Assembly (NCBI GenBank): GCA_020725115.1
Contig: DYFR01000007.1
Span: 46,188 to 110,187 of the forward strand
Source of the DNA: Thiohalomonas denitrificans
GTDB lineage: Bacteria; Pseudomonadota; Gammaproteobacteria; Thiohalomonadales; Thiohalomonadaceae
DNA length: 64,000 nt
Direction of reading: 5' to 3'
The notes under the pieces were generated by a model that was not told the DNA's origin, did not search any database, and saw only the letters and a program-made list of their open reading frames with translations. Shown piece by piece: positions 15,709-24,638 of the stretch; the first letter of the stretch is position 1; every line of letters begins with the position of its first letter. The position numbers and the translations under genes were made by a program.

Positions 15709-17226
15709 TTATGTTTTTGCCGTCAGGGTGGTGACGGTGGCGAGGTATTGCTTCACTTCGGCGGCGATGGGATGTTCGGCGTAGCGCTGCGCCAGCAGTT
15801 GCAGGATCGGCAGCGCCTTGTGTTCCTGGTTCAGTCCTTCGCTCAGGGCACGCGCCACCAGCAGATAGAGCCGGGGGATATCGGCGTGGCCGGGATGGCG
15901 TTTGTGAAAGCCGTTGCCGAGCGCCACCAATGATTTGTATTCGCCGATGTTGAACATGGTCTGCGCCAACGGATACACCTGATCGGGGCTGTCCAGTTTG
16001 AATTCCGGTTCGGCCTTGATGCAGTCACGCCACACCTGCACCGCCTTGGCACGATCCGAACCCTTCAGCAGCAGGCCGATGTATTCGGCGCCGTGGCCGG
16101 TGAGCCGCTTGACGTCGCCGGTCAGTGCCAGCAGGCGGTGAAAACGGTCGCGCAATGTTCGGTCGGCGCGGTTCTGCAACACGCGCGCGCGCAACATCGT
16201 TACTGCCTGCTCCAGCCTTCCCTCCTGGATCAGGGCCTCCACATCACCCAGCAGCGGGTGCTCCCGCGTCTGCGCCGGGTCGGTGGCGGCCAGAGCCTCC
16301 ACGTCCACATCCACGGCCAAACCGAGACGATGATGGTACTGGAACAGCACGTAGCCCATCAGGGTGAACATCACCAGGGTGAAGTAGCCGTTGAGCAACA
16401 CCGCCACCGGGATGATGATGGCAAACACCTTGTCCATGAAGGCCTCGGTTATGCGCTCCGCCTCCCCCGCATCGATCTCGTCCTCCTCCATCCCCTGCAA
16501 CGCCAGCATGTCACCCCCCAGTCGCTCGGTGAGCAGGTCGAGGATGACGTTGGGGCCGCTGGAGAGTATGCCGAGCAGAAAGAACAGCGCCAGGTAGGGC
16601 ACGCCAATGCGGGCGATCATGCCGAACAATACCGAGGGATTGATCGCGGCACCGATGTTGCGCTCCACCGCCAGCGCCATGATGCTGGCCGGCAGACACA
16701 GCATGACCACCATGTAATACACCATGGCCGCGACCGGACCGAGCATGGCACCGACGACTGCCAGCGGCAGGAACAACACCATGAAGACCACGAACTGCTT
16801 GAGTGCCAGATCGAGACCATCACCGCTCAAGGACTGCAGTACTGCCGGCGCCTGTTCGTGGCCACGCGCGCGATGGGTAAGCAGGGTATAGGCGTATTTG
16901 TAGAACAGCAGCAACAGCACCAGTTGCATCAGCAGGGCCGAAAACGAACGGTAACCCACCAGTGCGCTCAGTGCGGTAATGACCAGCAACAGCACCAGCG
17001 GCTGAGCCTGAAACGGCAGGGCGAAGAAAGCGGGCAGACGGTTCCAGAACGGCGGCACCAGATCATCGGTACCCACCTCCAGCGCCGGCTCGCGACACAG
17101 GGGACAGGCGGGCGGACCCTCCGGGTTCTCCTTGGACAGGCAGGAAGAACAGAAATTGATGCGGCAGCGCTCGCAGGCCCAGCGCGCCGTGCGCTGGGGG
17201 TGATACTTGCACATTACCCTGGCCAT
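15709..17226 (-). CDS. zinc-finger, multi-pass membrane protein with C-terminal TPR-like region
   Basis: A 505-residue protein from ATG 17226, which has a purine-rich upstream region (AAAGGAAG). The N-terminus is a B-box-like zinc finger with paired cysteines and a His (CKYHPQRTARWACERC, then CSSC and CPLC). About five to six hydrophobic helices follow (residues about 60-310), then a 190-residue helical repeat region (TPR-like) ending VTTLTAKT. It lies just downstream of pilU in the same orientation, with a gap of about 150 bp. No specific function is known to me; a link to twitching motility is only positional. Confidence 0.7.
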   Translation of the reverse strand: MARVMCKYHPQRTARWACERCRINFCSSCLSKENPEGPPACPLCREPALEVGTDDLVPPFWNRLPAFFALPFQAQPLVLLLVITALSALVGYRSFSALLMQLVLLLLFYKYAYTLLTHRARGHEQAPAVLQSLSGDGLDLALKQFVVFMVLFLPLAVVGAMLGPVAAMVYYMVVMLCLPASIMALAVERNIGAAINPSVLFGMIARIGVPYLALFFLLGILSSGPNVILDLLTERLGGDMLALQGMEEDEIDAGEAERITEAFMDKVFAIIIPVAVLLNGYFTLVMFTLMGYVLFQYHHRLGLAVDVDVEALAATDPAQTREHPLLGDVEALIQEGRLEQAVTMLRARVLQNRADRTLRDRFHRLLALTGDVKRLTGHGAEYIGLLLKGSDRAKAVQVWRDCIKAEPEFKLDSPDQVYPLAQTMFNIGEYKSLVALGNGFHKRHPGHADIPRLYLLVARALSEGLNQEHKALPILQLLAQRYAEHPIAAEVKQYLATVTTLTAKT

Positions 17227-17379
17227 GCTTCCGCACTTCCTTTCGCTGCGCTGGATACGGCAAACCAGATACAAGCGGATGTGCGCGCTACGCGCACGCT
17301 GGTCCGAATGGCAAACAAATACGAGCGCAACGAGTTCCTTCCCTTGTCTCTTTTCTCTGCGCTCAGGCCGGGCCGCACA

Positions 17380-18537
17380 TCAATAGCGGTGCTTGCCGCC
17401 GAGCGGGATCTTTTCGCTCTCGTCAACCTCCAGCGACAGTCCGTCCAGGCCGGAAGCAAGATCTTCGGGGGTTTCGATTTCCCCCAGCTTGATCATCAGT
17501 CGCACCTCATTGGCCGAGTCGGCATTGCGCAACGCCTCTTCCATGGTGATGTGGCCATCGCGGTACAACTCATACAGCGCCTGATCGAAGGTACGCATGC
17601 CGGCCTGGGCGCCCTTCTTCATCTGCTCCTTGAGCATGTGCACCTCGCCCTTCAGGATCAGATCGGCCATGAACGGGGTGTTGATCATTACCTCTACCGC
17701 CACACGGCGGCCCTGACCGTCGGCGCGCGGGATCAGGCGCTGCGCCACCACCGCCTTGAGGTTGAGCGACAGATCCATCAGCAACTGCTGACGCCGATCT
17801 TCCGGGAAGAAGTTGATGATGCGATCCATGGCCTGGTTGGCGTTGTTGGCGTGCAGGGTGGCCAGGCAGAGGTGGCCGGTTTCGGCGAAGGCAATGGCGT
17901 GTTCCATCGTCTCGCGGTGGCGGATTTCACCGATCAGGATCACGTCGGGCGCCTGGCGCAGGGTGTTGACCAGGGCGTCCTCGAAGGTGTCGGTGTCGAT
18001 GCCCACCTCGCGCTGGGTGACGATGCAGCCGGCATGCTGGTGCACGTATTCGATGGGGTCTTCCACGGTGATGATGTGGCCGTGGCTGTTCTTGTTGCGG
18101 TAATCCACCATCGCCGCCAGCGAGGTGGACTTGCCGGAGCCGGTGCCGCCGACGAACAGCACGATACCGCGCTTGGTCTGGGCCAGCTCTTCCAGAATCG
18201 GGGGCAGGCTGAGGTCGGCGAAGGAGGGGATCTTGGTTTCGATCTTGCGCAGCACCATGCCGACCTGGTTGCGCTGCTGGAACACGTTGACGCGGAAGCG
18301 GCCGATACCGGAACGGGACAGGGCGAAGTTGCACTCGCGCGTGCGCTCGAAGGTCTCGCGCTGATCCTCGTTCATGATGCCGTACACCACCTGCCTGGCC
18401 TGATCCGGCGTCAGGCTGGCCTTGGCCACCGGCGCGATCTGGCCATTGACCTTCATGCTGGGCGGAATGCCGGCGGTAATGAACAGGTCGGAGGCGTTCT
18501 TGTGCACCATCAATTTGAGCAGCTGATCGAATTCCAT
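17380..18537 (-). CDS. pilU: PilT/PilU-type pilus retraction ATPase, PilU
   Basis: A 385-residue hexameric secretion ATPase. Visible features are Walker A GGTGSGKS (130-137), the Asp box ITVEDPIEYVH, Walker B ILIGEIRHRETM, and the His box TGHLCLATLHANN. The longer C-terminus with LKGEVHMLKEQMKKG fits PilU more than PilT. It acts at the cytoplasmic base of type IV pili and assists PilT-dependent retraction. It follows pilT by 15 bp, so the two are co-transcribed. Confidence 0.93.
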   Translation of the reverse strand: MEFDQLLKLMVHKNASDLFITAGIPPSMKVNGQIAPVAKASLTPDQARQVVYGIMNEDQRETFERTRECNFALSRSGIGRFRVNVFQQRNQVGMVLRKIETKIPSFADLSLPPILEELAQTKRGIVLFVGGTGSGKSTSLAAMVDYRNKNSHGHIITVEDPIEYVHQHAGCIVTQREVGIDTDTFEDALVNTLRQAPDVILIGEIRHRETMEHAIAFAETGHLCLATLHANNANQAMDRIINFFPEDRRQQLLMDLSLNLKAVVAQRLIPRADGQGRRVAVEVMINTPFMADLILKGEVHMLKEQMKKGAQAGMRTFDQALYELYRDGHITMEEALRNADSANEVRLMIKLGEIETPEDLASGLDGLSLEVDESEKIPLGGKHRY

Positions 18538-18552
18538 GCCGGAGTCCCCTGA

Positions 18553-19590
18553 TTACTTGAATGCATCCTTGTTGGCGGCGCGCAGGCGCGCCTCCTGCTT
18601 GCTGACCGTGCCGCGCTGCACCAGCTCCACCAGATTCTGATCCAGCGTCTGCATGCCGTACTGCTGACCGGTCTGGATCGCCGAGTACATCTGCGCCACC
18701 TTGTCCTCGCGGATCAGGTTGCGGATGGCTGCAGTGCCGATCATGATTTCGTGTGCCGCGATACGACCGCCGCCCACTTTCTTCATCAACGTCTGCGAGA
18801 TGACTGCGCGCAGCGACTCGGACAGCATGGAACGCACCATGTCCTTTTCCGCCGCCGGGAACACGTCGATGATACGGTCGATGGTCTTGGCCGCAGAACT
18901 GGTGTGCAGGGTGCCGAATACCAGGTGACCGGTTTCGGCCGCGGTCAGCGCCAGACGAATGGTTTCCAGGTCGCGCAACTCACCCACCAGGATGATGTCC
19001 GGGTCTTCACGCAGCGCCGAGCGCAGCGCCTCGTTGAAGCCGAGGGTGTCGCGATGTACCTCACGCTGGTTGATCAGGCACTTCTTCGACTCGTGCACGA
19101 ATTCGATGGGGTCTTCGATGGTGAGGATGTGGCCGTACTCGACATTGTTCTTGTAGTCGATCATGCCCGCCAGGGTGGTGGACTTGCCCGAGCCGGTGGG
19201 GCCGGTGACCAGCACGATGCCGCGCGGGTTGTCGGAGATTTCCTTGAAGATGGGCGGGCAGTTCAGCTCTTCCAGGCTGAGAATCTTGGAAGGGATGGTA
19301 CGGAATACCGCACCGGCGCCGCGGTTCTGGTTGAAGGCGTTGACGCGGAAGCGGGCCAGTCCCTTGATCTCGAACGAGAAGTCGGTCTCGAGGAATTCTT
19401 CGAAATCCTTGCGCTGCTTGTCGTTCATGATGTCGTAGACCATGCCATGCACGGTCTTGTGTTCCAGCGCCGGCACATTGATGCGGCGCACATCGCCATC
19501 GACGCGTATCATCGGCGGCAGACCGGCGGAGAGATGCAGGTCTGACGCGCCGTTCTTGACCCCGAAGGCGAGAAGTTCGGTAATATCCAT
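18553..19590 (-). CDS. pilT: twitching motility retraction ATPase PilT
   Basis: A 345-residue protein with start ATG 19590 preceded by GGGGG. It shows Walker A GPTGSGKS (130-137), Asp box LTIEDPIEFVH, Walker B ILVGELRDLET, His box TGHLVFGTLHT, and the C-terminal AIRNLIRE motif needed for retraction. PilT depolymerises type IV pili. It is divergent from yggS, the usual gammaproteobacterial arrangement. Confidence 0.95.
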   Translation of the reverse strand: MDITELLAFGVKNGASDLHLSAGLPPMIRVDGDVRRINVPALEHKTVHGMVYDIMNDKQRKDFEEFLETDFSFEIKGLARFRVNAFNQNRGAGAVFRTIPSKILSLEELNCPPIFKEISDNPRGIVLVTGPTGSGKSTTLAGMIDYKNNVEYGHILTIEDPIEFVHESKKCLINQREVHRDTLGFNEALRSALREDPDIILVGELRDLETIRLALTAAETGHLVFGTLHTSSAAKTIDRIIDVFPAAEKDMVRSMLSESLRAVISQTLMKKVGGGRIAAHEIMIGTAAIRNLIREDKVAQMYSAIQTGQQYGMQTLDQNLVELVQRGTVSKQEARLRAANKDAFK

Positions 19591-19676
19591 ATATTCCCCC
19601 ACCAGAAGAATGTTGTTATTCGCCCGCTTGCAGTGTGGCCCGGGCGGCGGATGCAACTAAAGTATAACGCGCGCGC

Positions 19677-20414
19677 ATGACGCACAACCTTGACAATCTT
19701 CACGCCCGGCTGGTCGCGGTGCGCGACGCCATCGCGGCGGCGGAACGAAACCACGGCCGCACCCCCGGCGCGGTCGCCCTGTTGGCGGTGAGCAAGACCC
19801 AGCCGGCGCAGGCCATACGGGCGGCAGCGGCGGACGGCCAGCGCCTTTTTGGCGAAAACTACCTGCAGGAGGCCTTGGCCAAGATGGCGGAATTGACCGA
19901 TCTGGATCTGGAATGGCACTTCATCGGCCCGCTGCAGAGCAACAAGACGCGCCCCGTCGCCGAACACTTCGCCTGGGTACACGGCGTCGACCGGCTCAAG
20001 CTGGCCGAGCGCCTGTCCGCCCAGCGTCCGGCCGCACTGCCGCCACTCAATGTCTGCCTGCAGGTCAACATCAGTGCCGAGGACAGCAAGTCCGGCTGCC
20101 GCCTGGATGAACTGCCGGCGCTGGCCCGCGCCGTGGCAGCCTTGCCGGGCCTGCGCCTGCGCGGCCTGATGGCCATACCCGCCCCGGCCGAGGGGCTGGA
20201 ACAGCAACGCCTTCCTTTCCACCGCCTGCGCCAGGCGCTGGAGGTGCTCAACGCAGACGGCATGGCGCTCGATACCCTGTCCATGGGCATGAGCGACGAC
20301 CTGGAGGCGGCCATCGCCGAGGGTGCCACCCTGGTGCGGGTGGGCAGCGCGATCTTCGGCGCCCGGCAGGCGAAACCAGAAAATCTGTCGCGGAGCCGCA
20401 GAGGCGCAGAGTAA
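19677..20414 (+). CDS. yggS: YggS/PROSC-family PLP homeostasis protein
   Basis: A 245-residue single-domain PLP-binding barrel with the lysine in LLAVSKTQP (Lys40), the FGENYLQE motif, WHFIGPLQSNK, and LSMGMSDDLEAAI near the C-terminus. It regulates pyridoxal phosphate and amino-acid pools. Family homology ends at GSAIFGAR; the last dozen residues (QAKPENLSRSRRGAE) are encoded by the left arm of a dispersed family B palindrome, which also supplies the stop codon. Confidence 0.92.
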   Translation: MTHNLDNLHARLVAVRDAIAAAERNHGRTPGAVALLAVSKTQPAQAIRAAAADGQRLFGENYLQEALAKMAELTDLDLEWHFIGPLQSNKTRPVAEHFAWVHGVDRLKLAERLSAQRPAALPPLNVCLQVNISAEDSKSGCRLDELPALARAVAALPGLRLRGLMAIPAPAEGLEQQRLPFHRLRQALEVLNADGMALDTLSMGMSDDLEAAIAEGATLVRVGSAIFGARQAKPENLSRSRRGAE

Positions 20415-20505
20415 TGCCCGGCTTTTCGCTGTGGCCACCACCCGGCGCGGTGGCGCGGATATGACTCAAGAGACTTGGCTTTGATATCTCTGCGTCTCTG
20501 CGTCT
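20389..20505. repeat. intergenic palindrome, family B (copy 1), overlapping the yggS 3' end
   Basis: The left arm (20389-20411) contains 8-nt units like CGCAGAGG/CGCAGAG; the right arm (20488-20504, ctctgcgtctctgcgtc) is its inverted counterpart. Between them are 76 bases with a GC-rich dyad (cacccggcgcggtgg). It lies between yggS and proC. Confidence 0.7.
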
Positions 20506-20618
20506 GGGAAATATGTTCCAGACATTTCCAACCGACTACATCCATGTAGTCGTCTGCGGCATAGTGGTTTCGACGGTATACTTTTGGCCCCTACGGCCCA
20601 GGCACGGATTCTTCGATT

Positions 20619-21449
20619 ATGAACGACAGCAACATCGGATTCATCGGCGGCGGCAACATGGCGCGCAGCCTCATCGGCGGTCTGGTGGCCGACGGCGTGG
20701 CGCCGCAGCGGTTGTGGGTGGCGGAGCCCGATGCCGAGCGGCGTGCCGCCCTCGCGGCCCAGTTCGGGGTGCACATCACGGCCGACAACAGCGAGCTGGC
20801 GGCGACGGTGGATGCCCTGGTGCTGGCGGTCAAACCGCAGCAGATGAAGGCCGTGTGCGGCGAGATCGCCTCCACGGTGCAGTCCCGCAAACCGCTGCTC
20901 ATTTCCATCGCCGCCGGCCTGCGCCTGGAGGCCCTGCAGCGCTGGCTCGGGGGCGAGCTGGCCCTGGTGCGCACCATGCCCAACACCCCGGCCCTGGTAC
21001 AGAGCGGGGCCACCGCGCTGTATGCCACGCCGCAGGCCAGCAAGGCACAGTGCGAACTGGCCGAGGGCATCATGCGCGCCGTCGGATTGACCCTGTGGCT
21101 GGACGACGAGGCTCAGATGGATGCTGTTACCGCCCTCTCCGGCAGCGGACCCGCTTATTTCTTCCTGGTGATGGAGGCGATGCAGCAGGCCGGCGTCCAG
21201 CTCGGACTGACGGCGGAAAGTGCCCGCCTGCTCACCCTGCAGACCGCTTTCGGCGCCGCCAAGATGGCGCTGGAAAGCCGCGAGGACGCATCCACCCTGC
21301 GCCGCCAGGTCACCTCCCCCGGCGGTACCACCGAGCGTGCCGTCGGTATCCTGCAGCAGGGTGAACTGGAGGCATTGTTTGCCCGCGCCCTGAGCGGTGC
21401 CCGCGACCGCTCGCAGGAACTGGCCAGCCTGCTGGGAGATGCGCAATGA
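20619..21449 (+). CDS. proC: pyrroline-5-carboxylate reductase
   Basis: A 276-residue enzyme catalysing the last step of proline synthesis (pyrroline-5-carboxylate to proline with NAD(P)H). The N-terminal Rossmann motif is IGFIGGGNMARSLIGGL, VRTMPNTPA is at about 122-130, and the C-terminal signature ALSGSGPAYFF through TSPGGTT is intact. Length is normal. Its last codons overlap yggT by 4 bp (ATGA). Confidence 0.96.
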   Translation: MNDSNIGFIGGGNMARSLIGGLVADGVAPQRLWVAEPDAERRAALAAQFGVHITADNSELAATVDALVLAVKPQQMKAVCGEIASTVQSRKPLLISIAAGLRLEALQRWLGGELALVRTMPNTPALVQSGATALYATPQASKAQCELAEGIMRAVGLTLWLDDEAQMDAVTALSGSGPAYFFLVMEAMQQAGVQLGLTAESARLLTLQTAFGAAKMALESREDASTLRRQVTSPGGTTERAVGILQQGELEALFARALSGARDRSQELASLLGDAQ

Positions 21450-22027
21450 ATTCCTACCTCTCCTCACCGCTGGCCTTTCTGATCTCGACCCTGTTCAGCC
21501 TCTACATCCTGGTGGTGATGCTGCGTTTTCTGCTGCAGCTGACCCGCGCCGATTTCTACAATCCGCTGTCGCAGTTCATCGTCAAAATCACCACCCCGGC
21601 TCTGCGTCCGCTGCGCCGCCTCATCCCCGGCTGGGGCGGGGTGGACGTGGCGGCCCTAGTGCTGATGTTGCTGCTGCAGATGCTGTCGGTATGGCTGGTA
21701 TTCCTGCTGGCCGGCCGCGGCGCTGACCCGCTTGCGCTGCTGATCGTTTCCATCGCCCAACTGACGGATCTGGCCTTCAATGTCTTCATCTTCGCCATCC
21801 TGATCCAGGCGGTACTGAGCTGGATCACCCCCGGCACCTACAACCCGGTGACCAGCGTGCTGTTCAGCCTGACCGAGCCGGTGCTGCGCCCGCTGCGCCG
21901 CATCGTCCCGCCCATCAGCGGCTTCGACCTGACGCCGCTGGTGGCGATCCTCGGTCTGCAGGTACTGCGCATGCTGGTGATGCCGCTGTTCGGTCTGCTG
22001 GCCGGGAGCGGATCGCTGGCCCAGTAA
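21446..22027 (+). CDS. yggT: YggT-family integral membrane protein
   Basis: A 193-residue protein with two YggT repeats, each with two helices. The characteristic motifs are LQLTRADFYNPLSQFIVKITTP-like (about 31-52) and ILIQAVLSWITPGTYNPV (about 114-131), each followed by LRPLRRxIP. The family is involved in osmotic or division-related functions in various bacteria. It overlaps proC by 4 bp and yggU by 1 bp (TAATG), so translation is coupled. Confidence 0.93.
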   Translation: MNSYLSSPLAFLISTLFSLYILVVMLRFLLQLTRADFYNPLSQFIVKITTPALRPLRRLIPGWGGVDVAALVLMLLLQMLSVWLVFLLAGRGADPLALLIVSIAQLTDLAFNVFIFAILIQAVLSWITPGTYNPVTSVLFSLTEPVLRPLRRIVPPISGFDLTPLVAILGLQVLRMLVMPLFGLLAGSGSLAQ

Positions 22028-22323
22028 TGGCCGGCTGGTTCCGCTGGCAGGGGGCCGACCTGCTGCTCACCGTCCGCCTGCAGCCGCGTGCCAACCGTGA
22101 CGAAATCGTCGGCCCCCACGGCGACAGCCTGAAGATCCGCATCACTGCCCCGCCGGTGGAGGGACAGGCCAACGCCCACCTGATCCGCTTTCTGGCCGGA
22201 GCCTTCGACGTCAGCCGCAGCCAGGTCAGTCTGGTCAGCGGCGATACTGCCCGCAGCAAGCAGCTGCGCATCCAGTCCCCCCGCCGCTTGCCCCCTGAAG
22301 CTATGATTCAACCTGCAATATGA
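22027..22323 (+). CDS. yggU: DUF167 family protein YggU
   Basis: A 98-residue small alpha/beta protein with the family motifs VRLQPRANRDEIVG and ITAPPVEGQANAHLIRFLA and the closing SGDTARSKQLRI. The function is not established in the family. It closes the yggS-proC-yggT-yggU cluster; the start overlaps the yggT stop codon. Confidence 0.9.
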   Translation: MAGWFRWQGADLLLTVRLQPRANRDEIVGPHGDSLKIRITAPPVEGQANAHLIRFLAGAFDVSRSQVSLVSGDTARSKQLRIQSPRRLPPEAMIQPAI

Positions 22324-22334
22324 GACACTACTCA

Positions 22335-22362
22335 TTGTCATTGTTAAAATTTTCGATATATT
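22335..22362 (+). promoter_or_regulatory. candidate sigma-70 promoter for the dynamin-like gene
   Basis: TTGTCA (22335-22340), a 16-bp AT-rich spacer, and TATATT (22357-22362), 83 bp before ATG 22445. The AT-rich tract stands out in an otherwise GC-rich region. Confidence 0.45.
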
Positions 22363-22444
22363 GGTGCCATTACAACGATCTCCAGCGCCCGGGTCGGACA
22401 TGCGACGGACCGAAGGGGCGGATAACAAGGACAGAAGGCGAATC

Positions 22445-24409
22445 ATGGCGAACCAACGCTTCGACCGACAGATGCAGGCCTACGGCCAGTGGAAGACGGC
22501 ACTCCTTGCCGGCATCGAGCGCTATCAGCGCTGGCTGGACGGCAACAAGATGGGGGATGCCGAAGACGAACTGCGCATCTACGAGGTACTGGAAGCACTG
22601 CGCGCCGATCGCCTGACCATCGCCTTCGTGGCCGAATTCGCCCGCGGCAAGACCGAGCTGATCAACGCCATCTTCTTCTCCGAATACGACCGCCGCCTGC
22701 TGCCCTCCGAGGCCGGCCGCACCACCATGTGCCCCACCGAACTGTTCTGGGACAGCAATACCGACAAGGCCTATGTGCGCCTGCTGCCCATCGAAACCCG
22801 CCTGTCCGATACCAGCATCGCCGAGTACAAGCTGGAACCGATCAACTGGACCCACATCGAACTGGATCTGTCCTCGCCCGACAACATGGCGGAAGCCTTC
22901 CAGGAGATTGTCAAGGTCAAGAAGGCGACGCTGGATGAGGCGCGCAAGCTGGGGCTGTACAGCGATGCCGAAGCCCATATGCACATGCAGAACGGCAAAC
23001 TGCCGAGCCAGATCGACATCCCCCTGTGGCGCCACGCCCTGATCAGCTTCCCCCATCCGCTGCTCAAGCAGGGCCTAGTGATCCTCGATACCCCGGGCCT
23101 CAATGCCCTCGGTTCGGAACCGGAACTGACCCTCAACATGCTGCCCAACGCCCAGGCGGTGGTCTTCGTGCTGGCCGCCGACACCGGCGTCACCAAGTCC
23201 GACCTGGAGATGTGGCAGCACAACGTCAAGCCACTGCGCAGCGGCCACAAGAAGGGGCTGTTCGTGGTGCTGAACAAGGTCGATACCCTGTGGGACGAAC
23301 TGAAGACGCCGGCCCATATCGAAAAGACCGTCAAGGATCAGTGCATGCGCGCCGCCCAGACCCTGGGCATCGATGCCGACCAGATCTATCCCGCCTCGGC
23401 GCAGAAAGGCCTGCTGGCCAAGATCCGCCACGACAAGGACTTGCTGGCACGCAGCAACATCCTGGCGCTGGAAAACATCCTCGCCGGCGAGGTGCTGCCC
23501 TACAAGCAGAGCCTGGTGCGTGAACACATCCTCGCCAGCATCGGCGCCATGGTCAAGGAATCGCACGACATCCTCGCCACCCGCCTCGCCTCGGCACGCA
23601 AGCAGCTGGAAGAACTGAAAGGCCTGTCCGGCAAGAACAACGACGTCATCGAGCTGCTGATGAAGAAGACGCGCGACGAACAGGTGGCCTATTACAAGAA
23701 TGTGGAAAGCTTCCAGGCCAACAAGCGCATCATCCAGGAACAGTCCAAGAGGCTGGGCGACACCATCAACCTCGCCGCCCTGGATCAGCTGGTGGCGGAA
23801 ACCCGCAAGTCCATGTCGGACAGCTGGACCACCCACGGCCTCAAGGCCGGCATGAAGACCTTCTTCGACGGTATCAGCGCGCGCCTGTCCGAGGTCTCCG
23901 AATTCGCCGACCAGCTCAATCGCCTGGTGATCACCATCTACCGCACCTTCCATCAGGAACACGGTATCGCCGAGATCAAGCCGGCACTGTACTCGCTCAC
24001 CAAATACAAACAGGAATTCCAGCAGCTGTATCAGGAGGCGGAGGCCTTCCGCAGCAGCCCGGTGACGACCATGACCGAGCAGCATTACGTCATCAAGAAA
24101 TTCTTCATCTCCCTGGTCAGCCATGCCCGCAACATCTTCTTCAAGGCACAGCGCGATGCCGAAGGCTGGAGCAAGGCGGCAATGTCGCCCCTGGTCAAAC
24201 AGATCAAGGAACACAAGGAGACCATGGAGCAGCGCCTGGAAAACCTGCGCAAGATCAACGAATCCCGTGACACCCTGCAGTCACGTATCGAGGAGCTGGA
24301 AAAGTCCAGCGCGGCCCTGATGAAACAGTACGCCGAGGTACGCAGCATCCTCAACACCATCAACCAGCCACTGGAAGCGATCGAGGAACCGGCGGCCAAG
24401 GCCGGCTGA
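22445..24409 (+). CDS. dynamin-like GTPase
   Basis: A 654-residue protein. The start MANQRFDRQ is chosen because an upstream in-frame ATG would sit in the promoter's -10 region. The GTPase domain has G1 FARGKTEL (about 67-74), a threonine-rich switch segment AGRTTMCPTE, G3 DTPGL, and G4 LNKVD. The C-terminal 330 residues are long helices with coiled coils (HKETMEQRLENLRK and later), as in bacterial dynamins that remodel or guard membranes. It stands alone after yggU and converges on the UreH-like gene. The membrane target is not visible; no obvious transmembrane helix is present. Confidence 0.82.
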   Translation: MANQRFDRQMQAYGQWKTALLAGIERYQRWLDGNKMGDAEDELRIYEVLEALRADRLTIAFVAEFARGKTELINAIFFSEYDRRLLPSEAGRTTMCPTELFWDSNTDKAYVRLLPIETRLSDTSIAEYKLEPINWTHIELDLSSPDNMAEAFQEIVKVKKATLDEARKLGLYSDAEAHMHMQNGKLPSQIDIPLWRHALISFPHPLLKQGLVILDTPGLNALGSEPELTLNMLPNAQAVVFVLAADTGVTKSDLEMWQHNVKPLRSGHKKGLFVVLNKVDTLWDELKTPAHIEKTVKDQCMRAAQTLGIDADQIYPASAQKGLLAKIRHDKDLLARSNILALENILAGEVLPYKQSLVREHILASIGAMVKESHDILATRLASARKQLEELKGLSGKNNDVIELLMKKTRDEQVAYYKNVESFQANKRIIQEQSKRLGDTINLAALDQLVAETRKSMSDSWTTHGLKAGMKTFFDGISARLSEVSEFADQLNRLVITIYRTFHQEHGIAEIKPALYSLTKYKQEFQQLYQEAEAFRSSPVTTMTEQHYVIKKFFISLVSHARNIFFKAQRDAEGWSKAAMSPLVKQIKEHKETMEQRLENLRKINESRDTLQSRIEELEKSSAALMKQYAEVRSILNTINQPLEAIEEPAAKAG

Positions 24410-24430
24410 TCCCTGACGCAACCGGGAAAT

Positions 24431-24620
24431 CTCACCGCCGAGGCGCAGAGGACACAAAGCTGTTCAATGCGCCAGTGGATCTCATCCAGTTCATGCAAGC
24501 CGGACATGGCGTAGCGATGTCCGGCGATTCCCCGATATCGCTGTACCTTATGGGCCTAAGGCTGCCGGATGAAACCCAACCATGTTGTTTCTCTGCGTCC
24601 TCTGCGCCTCGGCGGTAAAA
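24431..24620. repeat. intergenic palindrome, family B (copy 2), between convergent genes
   Basis: The left arm (24431-24459) and right arm (24588-24620) are inverted copies around the core accgccgaggcgcagagga. Within the 128-bp spacer is a second hairpin (gccggacat facing atgtccggc, 24498-24524). It fills the gap between the dynamin-like gene and the UreH-like gene and may act as a bidirectional transcript end. Confidence 0.75.
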
Positions 24621-24638
24621 ACTAGTGCAGTTTGCTGG

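Noticed and set aside
16093..18552. Very long plus-strand open frame opposite pilU and the zinc-finger membrane protein gene
   Set aside because: It is an antisense shadow of GC-rich codons: its translation is His/Gln/Arg-rich with no family motifs, while the minus strand encodes a complete PilU.
24498..24524. Hairpin inside palindrome B2 as a separate riboswitch or small RNA
   Set aside because: It is a short dyad between convergent genes with no promoter or conserved RNA motif visible.
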